Shown here: piece by piece, positions 20,007 through 30,031 of the stretch
How positions within the stretch are numbered: the first letter of the stretch is position 1
How the letters are laid out: the number at the start of each line of letters is the position of its first letter
Source: Isoetes taiwanensis
Lineage: Eukaryota > Streptophyta > Lycopodiopsida > Isoetales > Isoetaceae
Direction of reading: 5' to 3'
DNA: 64,000 bases
Assembly (NCBI GenBank): GCA_021234155.1
Contig: JAJEKV010000072.1
Location: forward strand, 2,996,299 to 3,060,298
Program-made: the position numbers and the translations under genes
Notes under the pieces: model-generated
Told to the model about the DNA's origin: nothing
The model's database searches: none
Seen by the model: only the letters and a program-made list of their open reading frames with translations

Positions 20007-21115
20007 CTTCAATGACAAAAGTTGACGAACTTGCATTTTGTAGCCACAACATGCAGCCCATGTACACAGATCCACTTTGTGTTGACTTTGTCTCTGTTTT
20101 ATGATAGAACTCAATGCCAGGTTGCTTCTGAATTCTGAACTCAGCAGATTCATTACCAGAATGCCTGTACATTCTACTGCAGACATGCCCCTGCTGTCAG
20201 TCTATGAAAAGGTTAGATCTGTAAACACAGGTAATTGTTTGAAGATCCATAATGCTAGCTAAGATAATTGGACACTTGCCATGAAAAGATTAGATCTGAC
20301 AACACAAATAACTGGAAACTTGCATGCTATTCATAAAAAAAATCAATATGCAATAATACCTCAGAATATCTGTTTTTGTTTCAAACTGCTTATGATTTTC
20401 GAGTTTTAAGAATAGAGTTTGGCTGTTCGAGGATGTAATTGGCATTTGGGCCTCATACACATAATGGGATGTCATACTAAAATTCCAAATCGGACTTGCA
20501 GCATGGCAGTAAATGTGCAGTTAAACAACATCTTAAAAATGCATCCTTGTGTACTCAAGCTTTGAGCTTTTTCTGATTTAATCATTCTAGATCAGTTGAT
20601 TTCCTTGTCCCCTTTCTCTAGAAGTGCTTGTTTCCCTGAATATTAATTTATTGAAGATAAGTTTAAGATGTTGTGTTGAGTCGTTTTGAATGGGGCTAAA
20701 TTTTGTCTTTACCTTGATACCGTGGTGGTAATCATATTCTTTCACTCGCTTCACATAGGAAGGAAGCAAAGGCATGCTTATATTCCCCATTGCTATATTA
20801 GGTACTTTGAATAAACTGGAAACACCAAGACCTTGAAAAGGTACAGCACTTGTTCTGGTCCATAAGAAAAATCGAAAGCAAAGGCTGGTCTAACATCCTC
20901 CATCACCTAGGGTAAGAAGTAGTCGCACATTACCTTACTACTTGAAGCCGTTCTAAATCCGTAGGTGTTTTGCTGCTGCTGTTGCCGCCTTCACCATAGC
21001 AGACCGCCATAGGCATAGCCACCTTGAAGACATTTCGTCCTGCAAAACTGCCATCACTAGAGCTGAAGAGGAGATCGCCAATCGCCAGAGCAAGGCCTCT
21101 TTTCCTCTTGGCCAT
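20007..21115 (-). CDS. Spliced host gene of unknown function (at least four exons)
   Basis: Likely exons on the - strand are 21115-20934 (starts MAKRKRGLALAIGDLLFSSS), 20854-20713, about 20490-20360 and 20176-20007. Introns begin GTAATG, GTAAAG, GTATTA and GTACAT and end in AG; the first is only 79 bp. Exon 1 joins exon 2 in frame (LQVVR-TSAVPFQGLG), and exon 3 joins exon 4 in frame (DILSRMYRHSGNESAEF). The exon 2 to exon 3 junction does not keep frame with the acceptor I can see, so a site is mis-set, an exon is missing, or the gene is decaying. The peptide is not a repeat or transposon type; I do not recognise the family. The RTE LINE begins about 125 bp upstream of the start, in the promoter region. 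Confidence 0.5.
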
Positions 21116-21239
21116 CGAGCTTCTCTGGATGTTTTTTGTTTTTTTTAGGGTGAAAAAAGAAGATGGATTTGCGTGCGAACCATCGGATTTGCCAAAAGAA
21201 TGACAGCCGTCCGATCTAGGGCGTGGTCCATTACGTAAC

Positions 21240-24200
21240 ATTACAGCAGCACAAGCGGATGGGCAGAGTCATGCTCCTTGGGGTGGAACAGCCCATGCGG
21301 CTGGACCCCCAAGGATGGCGTCTTTGCCGATTGCGCCGGTTAAGTAGGCAGCTTGCACACGCTTTCGATGACGGTCGGGTCACCCGGCCAGACAATTGCT
21401 CCGATGAAAGCGGTATCTTTGACTGCTCATATGCAATGGCCTACCACAATGGCCCCTCTTCCCCCTTGGTACACTTGCGAGGCAGGGGACAATCGGCTAG
21501 CCGAACTAGTGTCGTGGATTATGTCATAGTGGGCCATCGGGATATACACCTTGTCGCCCATTTTCACGTGAAAAGCGGACCCGCCGGGCGAGGAGGTCAA
21601 TCGCATCACCTCCCACTCTATGTGAAGCTGGCACTGCCACCGCCACGCCCTCGGCGTAGCGTAAAGACCTTGCCGCACCTGGGTTGGCGGCTTTGGATTA
21701 TGAGCGCTGAGGGTTACGCCGACATGCTTCGGAAGCCCTCGGCAGTTCTTTGGGGCACTGAGCGAGCAAACCGAGCCGAGTTGGTTGAGCTCCTAATAAT
21801 AGCGCAGGCGGATGCTTTGGGAGACCTCCCCCACGCCAGATCGAGGGCGCAGAACCTTCGTGATAACGATGGTTTTGATGCGGTGTAAGGAACTAAACCC
21901 TTTTCGTCTCATCGTGGATCGGGACATCGCGAAGCTCGGGGCCACCAGCCATTACCGCCTTCCTCAAGGAAACAAAGGCAAGGTACCCGGCAAGGCACCA
22001 AGGAGAAATGTTCGGGCCTATTAGACGCCCACACGAGAACTTTCGGGCGCAGGGGTACTCTGCAGCCGCCACGACCAATGGGAACATCGGCGCGGGTGCA
22101 ATGGGAGCGATACACGCAGCGATTTATGATCTCGAGAACACCGACAGATGTGCCCCCGCGAATACGGCCAATCCCCGGTGATCACGTAAGAAGATGTCGA
22201 AGAGGGGCCGCAAAGGTTCGGCTAATGGGAAGGCAGCAACTTAGGACGACTTACAAGCGGAGTTGCTCAAGTGGGCGGGGCGATAATGGTGCGGTGCCCG
22301 CCCCTTCGCCTTTGTTCAGCGTGGCCGCAAGAGGGTTTTCCCCGGTCATGGACCTGGCGGGGGTTGTTCGATCTACAAAGCGCGGGGACCCATAATCGGC
22401 CCGGCCAATTACCGAACCATCATGGTCATTTCGGTGTTTGCCAAAGCCGCGGCGCGGGCATTCTCGAACAAAGGTAACGGATGGGGCGAGGAAGTGAGTC
22501 GGGCAATTACCCGGGCGGGTTTCCGACCCGGCATTCGACCATTGATCACATCTTCACACTTTCGGGGGCCACGGGTCGAGGACAGCGAGCAGCGTCGGGA
22601 GGATCTGCAGCCCTTGTTTTGTGAACTTTGCAAAAGCTTTGACCACGCGATGCCGAGGAAAAAGTTGTGGGCGAAGATTGCACCATCCGAGGCTCTATGG
22701 ATCTGCCGAACGCAAAGGTACTGGTATCACGAGAGCCGCATTGCACCGAGATGCAACCGGAAGGATGATCATTTGCCGCCAAAGATTGGAGTTAAGCAAG
22801 GTTGTCCTCTTTCACCCACTCTTTGGACTTTACATTGACCGGTTGGAAGCCCGGCTTGTCGCCAATGGGGGATGGTATCTGACTCTTGCACTGTGTCATC
22901 CGGCAGCTCATCTATGCATGATGTGGACCTCTTGGCCCATACACCGAGGGCATGCGAGGCACATCTAGATGCCCCGGACACATTCTCGCCAGCGATGGAC
23001 ATGAGTGTCAACTTTGGCCAAGACTAAGGTGGTCCTCATATCCTCCTCACGCCATCCAAAAAAAAAAGACACCTCGCCACCTCCGGGCTCACTTATTAGG
23101 GGTAGATGGTAGAGGTCACACCCGCCTACAAAGCACGGGGGTGGATTTTCCGCCCTCAATGTATTGGGATGCATCCATTCGCCAGCCGGGTCACCGCCAA
23201 GGTTGGAAGGCGTTTAATGCATAATGCAAAACAATAGTCACAGGCGTAGTCAGATGACCGGGGCCACCGGCCACATTTGTTCCCCGACGGTAGAGCCAGT
23301 TCTTCTGTATGGGGGTCGAGAGATGTGGGTCCCAAAGTGGTATGCGTGGCTTACTTGGAAGCGACTTAGAGTAGGTCCCGAAGGCATTTTTTGACGCTTA
23401 GTGTCCGAGCACTTGGGGTCAAGCCCTCGCCCATATCGATCTTGTTGCGGGAGGCAGGATTCATGCCCCGCGGCATGTGGCCCCTCGATAGATACATTGT
23501 TTATTTCGGAAGGTGGCTAGCATGGTTTACACTCGGCCCCGCGACTTGGCTTAACTTCTGGTGGCGATGAGCCCGCGAATGACTTCGGGCTTGTTGGAAG
23601 GACAAGAGAGCCCGGTGGGCGGGCGTGGCCGAACGTAGACGCTATTACATAGGTGCGCCCAGGTGCACATAGGCGCCCACTGGGATAGGGCCGAGGGGGT
23701 ACTTGGACTCTTGTTTCCTGGGGAAGCTCTCGGATCACCATGCTCTGGAACAGGTAAAGATGGCACACTACAAACAGCACATAAACCCCACCCTGGTTCG
23801 AGGCCTACAACTCTACTTGTGTTCTCAGTTGCCCATGAAGAAGCGCAGGATCATTGCGTCCATTCGAACAGGGGCCCACCATCTTCGGCTTGAGGAGATC
23901 GGGTGGGTTAGAGAGCAGCGCCGGGGACAGGCTTTGTCGGTGTTGCTGGGGTTGTTGAGGATGAAAGCCATGCCTTTCGAGCTGTCCGGCCTATAGTCGG
24001 TCGGTCTCGCCATCGTTCTCTTGGTGCGGCACAGTGCCCCCCTGACGAAGCTACTCGAGACGCCCGTCGGGTTCGATCCCTTGGCTCCTACCTCTAGGAG
24101 GTTTTGGATCTGCGGGCTCACCTCTGCCCTCGGGCGCCTACCTGAGGTGCCGGGAATTCATGTGTATATGTATATGTATATTTGTACAGCTGCCAGCGGG

Positions 24201-24350
24201 CTTGTTGCTGCGACGAGTTTTCCCTCGTGGGGGGGGGGGAGGGGGAGGGGATTTAATCCGGGTAGCAACGGGCTTGCTGCACCCGTGTAATTTGGGTCCC
24301 ATAGGCCGATTGGCCTCCGCGGACGATAAAAGAACCTTCCTTCCTTCCTC
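21240..24350 (+). mobile_element. RTE-clade LINE, nearly full length, GC-rich and decayed
   Basis: In order: the C-terminal part of an apurinic-type endonuclease at about 21.3-21.64 kb (SVVDYVIVGH and then SHHLPLYVKL, where SDH is usual, so the catalytic Asp is lost); reverse transcriptase at 22.4-23.2 kb (GPANYRTIMVISVFAK, MPRKKLWAKI, GVKQGCPLSP); the Cys/His-poor C-terminal region at 23.8-24.0 kb; and a 3' UTR with GGGTCCCATAGGCCGATTGG ending GACGATAAAA and (TTCC)n at 24335-24349. Many frameshifts divide the coding sequence and the N-terminal endonuclease is missing or unreadable. GC content is far above the flanks. The short-repeat tail instead of poly-A is typical of RTE. It has landed beside or within the - strand gene at 24.4-25.1 kb. 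Confidence 0.8.
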
Positions 24351-24471
24351 TGTCTCCATTAGCACTCTTAGCTCTGATAATGGCCATTCGATTTCCATGG
24401 TGGCTGTATAAATGACTTCCTCCCCTCGCCATACTCGAATATCTACCGCATTGGAGTGTCTGCTATGGTCC

Positions 24472-25094
24472 TCAAACGGCTCCCAAAAAAGTTGTGCAGC
24501 CTCTCGTTTTCTGTTTCCTTCGTTCTAGTTGACAATTAACGTATAAATATTGTTTTGGAAGAAAGTATCTGAACTTAAAGGAGGACTTAACTATGCGGCA
24601 CTCAGTTAGTTGACCGGATGATTCGTGGAATCGAACATCCCAGGTCGGAACCAAAAATAAGTCATGCACAAAATCGACAGGGGGCAGAAAGCACGTATAT
24701 GTCTTTGGAGCTTTTCGAACTTCCTGTGCCATCTGGAATATGTTAGCAAATACCTCAAACGGTGTGAAGATTTTGAAACTCATCCTCACGCCTCTGTTTT
24801 TAGACATTCCCACTTGCACCTTATCAGCCAGACATTTCTTCATTGCAATTACATTGTTCTCATTAGTCTGTGGCTTACAAAGTTCACTTAAAGGGGGCAA
24901 TTCAACCGGCCTCAAGCTCGGTTTCCTGACCTTTACGTTGTAATCATGTCCGTAAAACTAGATGCCTATACCCCGCAAGGTCACGGCATCCATACCTTGG
25001 AAAAGGACAATTCCGATGTCTATGTGATACTCGACAAGGACACTACTAATGCTTTCGGCCGGAACGACATCCACGACGTCTGATAAACATAAAC
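24472..25094 (-). pseudogene. Unknown protein next to a cassette, cut by the RTE LINE
   Basis: The - strand exon begins after a TTATTGTGCAG acceptor at about 25095. It reads DVVDVVPAESISSVLVEYHI, DIGIVLFQGMDAVTLRGIGI, one in-frame TAG at about 24958, then FYGHDYNVKVRKPSLRPVEL and on to 24472. A shifted frame continues coding-like (RVWRGEEVIYTATMEIEWPL) down to the RTE tail at about 24350, so the RTE probably interrupted it. The DVV-D-x-V-P start followed by a beta-rich stretch hints at a small globular domain, but I do not recognise it. Cassette 7 lies in the putative intron or promoter immediately upstream, which ties it to the 9-18.9 kb block. Confidence 0.4.
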
Positions 25095-25151
25095 CTGCAC
25101 AATAAATTTGTTTATATACACGTGTCAACGAAAGAAATGAAAAGATAAGGA

Positions 25152-25218
25152 GATCACACGATGCAAAACTGTTTCTACACACATAAATAGCTGACAGACA
25201 GCTTCGCGTCGTGTGATC
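25152..25218. repeat. Split-palindrome cassette 7
   Basis: Left arm GATCACACGATGCAA, right arm TTCGCGTCGTGTGATC, 36-bp spacer. It is 7 kb or more from the other copies, yet the right arm is identical to the consensus. It lies 60 bp upstream of the exon at 25094 and ends 3 bp before the CACTAGAGTTGTC terminus at 25222. Confidence 0.85.
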
Positions 25219-25226
25219 CGACACTA

Positions 25227-26145
25227 GAGTTGTCTCACGGACCCGTTTGGGTTCATCAACCCATATGGGTCCCTCAATCCCTTCTCCATATTAAGGAGTA
25301 CTTCTTCATGATACTTATGAGATTTTAAATATGAACACCTGAATTATATGATTAACTCGAAGTTGTACCACCATATTCAATGGCAAAATAAAATTCTTCA
25401 CACGTTTGGCACAATCGCACCTTGAAATACACTCAATTCAATGGTTTCGATATTATGATATAATCCCATGACACTCAACACGGAATACAAATTTCAAAAT
25501 AACATTAATTTTCTATGAACGTAGCCTACAAATGCTACTCACTTTTCAAATTTCATGTGATTTCATAAAAATTTGATGTATCAATGAGCAAATCATAATT
25601 TCAATCCTTGAAAGACCCAGTCAGGTCCCTAAGGAATTTCTGAAAAACAGACATCCATGAACCATTTCATATCTATGATATTTGAAATAGAATAAGAATA
25701 TGAAGATACTATTATTTTTCAATGGAAATAGATAATAAATACTATACGTCTTGCTAAATGGATTTCATTTTTTCAAAAAGTGGAGTAATACTATGAATTT
25801 TCAAATTTTTGACCCTCGGGGGACCTAACTGGGTCCATAAAGAACTTCTGAACTTCAAACTTTAAGGAATTATTTCTCGAAAATTCTACCATAGATTTTT
25901 CTAATTCTTCTTGTGATAGATTTCCTATATCGTGATTTATAAGATGGAAGAATTAAAATTCCTAGGAAAAATCATATTTGCAAAATAATGTGAGAAATGT
26001 TAAAGACTTTGAGAATAAACTTGACCCCCCACATTATATTTGGTAATAGAAGCTTTCTATATTTTTCATAAATTTTTCCTTATAAGTCGTATTTAATTAA
26101 AGTGGGACTCATTCCATTCCCACTTTTTTTCGGAACCCTGTTAAT
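25227..26145. other. AT-rich non-coding
   Basis: No gene. Two related stretches are visible: GACCCAGTCAGGTCCCTAAGG at about 25614-25634 and GGACCTAACTGGGTCCATAAAG at about 25820-25841, both followed by a similar AACTTCTGAA-like sequence. A small palindrome GTGGGA-N-TCCCAC lies at about 26101-26125. Confidence 0.4.
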
Positions 26146-26586
26146 TTACACAAAAAGGAGCACCCCGACCCGAAAACTATCCTTAATTCGAATTTTTGAA
26201 TAAAACTCTGCATTCAAGCTTTGCTGCAGTTTTCTCTGGTTAGCGAGTCGAGAACAAGAACAATGCAACTGAAACAAAGGAAATTCATTAAAGTTTGAAA
26301 CCAAAGATCTAGTTGAAAAAGAATTTTTATTAATAAATTGAACAGGTACAATGTATTTTACATCGGACGCAGAGACCATGGTGGTCTTCTTTGTCACTCT
26401 GATTACATCATCTTGGTAGGTGGTCCACCTTAGGGGATTAACTAGCGGGCGCTTCTTCCACGCCGAATGTAAGCCTTGGGGCAACCTTTGAAGGGGTGTG
26501 GAATGCCTCACGTGGAGGTGCCTCACGGAGCTACCGGGCGACACTGTCCACCCGACTTCTCCACTCGCCTCCCGCAGACCTTCCAT
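26146..26586 (-). CDS. Hypothetical coding remnant
   Basis: An open frame of 146 codons whose upstream extension (to about 26680, - strand) is Lys/Arg-rich (RRRTKRKSEKLKASCKHC) and whose C-terminal third is AT-rich and probably not coding. GC content is higher at 26400-27000 than around it. No domain recognised. It may be the 3' end of another captured gene. Confidence 0.2.
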   Translation of the reverse strand: MEGLREASGEVGWTVSPGSSVRHLHVRHSTPLQRLPQGLHSAWKKRPLVNPLRWTTYQDDVIRVTKKTTMVSASDVKYIVPVQFINKNSFSTRSLVSNFNEFPLFQLHCSCSRLANQRKLQQSLNAEFYSKIRIKDSFRVGVLLFV

Positions 26587-27012
26587 CGAATATGCTCCTT
26601 CCCCAACCTCCGTGGATGTTATGCAATGCTTGCAAGATGCTTTGAGCTTCTCGGACTTTCTCTTTGTTCTTCGCCGTTTCTTTATCCCGTGGTGTAGCGA
26701 GCAACCTCGACAGCCATCGAAAGCAACCTTATCCCAAAGGCGGGCAAGAGTGTAGCGTGGACCGGGATTCGTGCTGTAAACAGATTTCTTCCGCTTTGAG
26801 CGGGATCGTGCCGCCTGGGCGGTCTCGTGATGCTGGCGGGATGGATCTCGTGGGCGGTGTCGGATCTCGCTGCCCGAACCACCGGAGCAAGGAGAGTATG
26901 ATTAACAATTACGGTGCCATTAGTCAAAAACGAAGAAAAGAATGTTGAAATCAAATTACAATGGAGAACATTCATTCCATACAACCGCATCCAATGACGT
27001 GGGAAGTAGTGT

Positions 27013-27217
27013 CTTTTCGACTTCGAGTCGAGAAAGGCCCATAAAAGTGAAAGTATAAGCATTGCCTTTCGACATTTCGCGAGTCGAGAAAGGCCCGTGA
27101 AACGCAACGTAGAAGCATTATCATAATAGATTGTGGCCGCATCGGTCACAATCAAACATACAAATGGTCTCATCAACGGGACAAGCATGCCTTTTCGACT
27201 CGTGAGTCGAGAAAGGC
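27013..27217. repeat. Three palindromes of the TCGACTCGCGAGTCGA family
   Basis: Copies at about 27013-27037, 27064-27093 and 27190-27217 have the design GCCTTT(C)TCGACT-x-GAGTCGAGAAAGGC. The last is an almost perfect 28-bp palindrome. The first two are followed by a common AGGCCC(A/G)T(A/G)AAA and AAGCATT, so they form a degenerate tandem repeat of about 55 bp. They lie 3' of the phosphatase-like gene. Confidence 0.8.
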
Positions 27218-27516
27218 ATCAAAACTCAATATACAAGTATATTCATTACAAAATGTTCAATACATGTGTTCACGTTTGTTTACAATATTCACACAATTTG
27301 ACTATCCGAAAGCGAGAGGTCACTCTTCTTGTTCACCAAAATATTTGTCGCCCATAGCTTTCATGATCGCCTTGCTCTGCGGATCGGGTTCCGTGAGGCT
27401 CGGATAGTTCCTAATCACACGGGCGCACAAGAATGGCAAAGAGGGATTCGCCAAGGCAGGGACACGGTCAGAAGGACAACCACCTATCCGTCTCTCATAT
27501 TCTTGGTCGATATGGC

Positions 27517-30016
27517 TTAGCAATGATTGTATTTTGGCGGCGTTATGATAGCACTTGTAGGTGAGTCGTCTATGATCAGCGTGTTGTGTTTGCCATAGTC
27601 CTGGAATTGCTCATAAACCCTGTCCAGCCTTTTCACCATTATAGGCTTCCCCTTTGTGATGGCTGGATCGAGGTCCGACACATGCTCGACCCTTTCGCTT
27701 CCCCAAACGAACTTGAACTTCAAAACTGAAATGCCGAGAACACCAAGAACATTGACAATATTTTTCTTTGCCATACAAGACCATATGCCCACTTCGAATC
27801 CCCGTTCAATGCACCATTCAATAATTTCCTTAGCTCTAGGCCTCGGATACACTATTTTATGCTCCGTTCTGGTCGGGATCTGCGAGGTGTTAATCTCGGG
27901 GACGTCTTTATCGTGGTATACTGCAGCTAATACTCCATTGACGTCAAATATTACAAGCTTGGCGGGACCAGCTGGATCCCAGTTGGAGTTTGGCTCTGAC
28001 CATATTTCCGGTTCATCGGGATCCAAATGCGGGATCATTATCTTTCGGTCCTTTTCGGTTTGGAGCGGTGTCTTGCTCTGGATTGTCTTTGGGGAGTGCA
28101 TTCTCCTCCTCGCGACGTGAACCGCCGGTATCCAATGACAATGATCCGGAGTCGTTGACATGGAACTCCCTGAAATGATATCTGTCAGAAAGGAAACGAG
28201 TTTTCTCGACTCGCGAGTCGAGAATGAAAAGAAAAAGGTATTGAAAGGAAACGAGTTTTCTCGACTCGCGAGTCGAGAAACACCGATAGAGCAAAGTAAA
28301 CTCACCTCAATCTCAGATTCTCAAGAATGTGTTCGGCAGCATCCTTGTCTAAACCGACATTCACGTCTCACGTCGGCTTGGTCTCCCTCGTCCCTCCTCG
28401 TCTTTTTGCTTCCATTTGTCTTCCTCCCCTTGAAATGCTCATGAAGCGGATCCGGTATGACCGAATGGTTTCAACCATGTCCTTATTTCCAACCACGGAT
28501 ATAGGTTTCATTCCAAAGCGGCATAGCCCCCGAGAGAACAGGCCATTCATGTACCACTCGCATACAATTTGATCTTCCTCGACCAAGCTGGTTATGAAGT
28601 ACTTGATAACTCTTGGCCGGATAGGAATTCTATGTATAGGACCTGTCGCACCATCTTTGCTGACCTTGTCCATCGATGGAACATCCTCCATAAATCTGCC
28701 CCCCTTCCAGGGTTCCATCTGCTCTTGAGAGATCATGACTTTTGTCGAGATAATGATGCTCGCTAGACCACCACTTATCCAGGTCTACAGCCGATCTTGA
28801 AATCAAAACCAAAACTATGTTGGCAAAGCTTGGTGCCTTCGGCAAGCCAAGTCTACACTCATGATCAAGTTCGTATATGGAGTACATGATCTTGTTGGTG
28901 AAGTTAATATCAGCTGCCCATTGGGAGACAGCAGTTGTCTGATTGCCCGGCATGCAAAAGACAAGGAAACTGAAAGTATCCAGGTCGGTCATGTCCGCAA
29001 CACATCTTGTACCACTGCTCTATGTCAGCTTTGTCATAAAAAAGGGTGGGGTCTTCGATCATATTGATGACAAATAGTGCCACGGGTCCAGGTGCCAGTT
29101 CCAGACCACCAAATCCCTTGTGTCCCAAAGTTACCAGAAATGGGGGGGAGCTATCGTCGGCCTTAAATGGGACCACCCCGAATCCAAGCTTCCTCTTCAG
29201 AATTGCCATAGCACGTTCAGGGAAAGGAAGGGTTTTGACGTTACGCTTCAGCTTGGTGTTGATGTAGGGTTGACATAGACGGTTCAATTCCTTCATGTCT
29301 TCCTCATCAAGGGCAGCCTTTTCCTTGTAATAATCAAAGTCATGGTATTCATTAGATGCAACGTTGCAGAACTCCGTGATGCCTTCTTCTAACGCACGCT
29401 GTCGCTTTAGGACTGTGGCATAATCCTTTGCGTCCTGCATTTTAGAACTCCTAGTCTTCCTTAGCAGGATTGTTCCATCCAAGATTCTGCCTTGCAGGTC
29501 AAGCGTTTCTTTGTCCGTGAGGCCCTGTATCCTCTTCATGAACTGCTTGTCAAACAACTTGGGGTCCGGCCTGGATGGAAATTCTCCATTGCTGTCCTTC
29601 AGCTTGCCTCTTGTCCATTGAGCCCATATCTCAGTCCATTTCTCCCAGACCGCCTCAGTGCTAAGAATGAGGTCATATTGGTCTGAGAGAGACTCCCTGC
29701 CTTTCCTTGGTGTTCTCTTCTTCTTCTCCTCTTCATCCTCTCCCTCATCATCTTCCTGGCCCTCCAGCAGAACATATCTGCATAGTTTCTCAAAGGTCTT
29801 CCACTTATCCGAGGGAGCCCTGTTTCCTTTAGGACGCTGAGGACAACCCAATGCTTTCCACTGTTGCCTAGCGTGTATGATCTGGTCAGGATAAGGGCTG
29901 CATGGAGGACACTCATGGAGGACAACATATTGTGAGTATGTAGACAAATTCTTTATCTTGGAGCTATAATCGAATTTCAAAAAAAGTGTACGAATGAACC
30001 CATTTGGGTTCATCAA
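27517..30016 (-). pseudogene. Decayed gene with C-terminal FCP1/NIF (HAD-type) phosphatase domain
   Basis: From high to low coordinate the - strand reads: a charged N-terminal region with an acidic/Lys tract (GQEDDEGEDEEEKKKRTPRK); a conserved-looking middle (TLPFPERAMAILKRKLGFGV, VALFVINMIEDPTLFYDKAD); a further block with LVLISRSAVDLDKWW and PRVIKYFITSLVEEDQIV; an AG/GTGAGT donor at about 28303; a roughly 130-bp intron with an ATTTCAG acceptor; then KLVIFDVNGVLAAVYHDKDV, VGIWSCMAKKN and TLIIDDSP, the three HAD/FCP1 motifs. The nucleophile block is D-x-N-G-V instead of D-x-D-x-T, a variant seen in plant FCP1-like proteins. Frameshifts near 28990, 28740 and 28030 and an in-frame TGA near 28365 break it. 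The N-terminal Met at 30016 lies in the possible TIR, so the true start is elsewhere. Confidence 0.6.
28199..28282. repeat. Two perfect palindromes inside the phosphatase-gene intron
   Basis: TCTCGACTCGCGAGTCGAGA occurs twice (about 28203-28222 and 28259-28278), extended to 22 bp by flanking T and A, in tandem units of about 56 bp that also share GGAAACGAGTTT. Both lie within the short intron between the AG/GTGAGT donor and the ATTTCAG acceptor, so the intron RNA could form two strong hairpins. Confidence 0.85.
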
Positions 30017-30031
30017 GGGACAACTCTAGGG

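Larger units (their letters stand above)
25222..30031. mobile_element. Possible TIR-bounded element carrying captured gene sequence
   Basis: CACTAGAGTTGTCTC at 25222 and GGGACAACTCTAGGG at 30017-30031 are inverted copies (13 of 15 positions). Next to both lies a GGACCC/GAACCC-TTTGGGTTCATCAA motif. The span encloses a decayed intron-bearing phosphatase gene and palindrome arrays but no transposase. This is the design of a Pack-type element that moves host gene pieces. No target-site duplication is evident, so chance or a different terminus is possible. Confidence 0.35.

Noticed and set aside
21427-22115. - strand frames of 64-83 codons
   Set aside because: Antisense to the GC-rich RTE coding region, where stops are rare on both strands.
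25222-25226. CACTA superfamily end
   Set aside because: Begins CACTA but the partner end reads CCCTA and no 3-bp duplication is present; kept only as a generic TIR candidate.
26682-27188. 168-codon - strand frame
   Set aside because: Runs through the palindrome array, with composition typical of a chance frame; no recognised feature.
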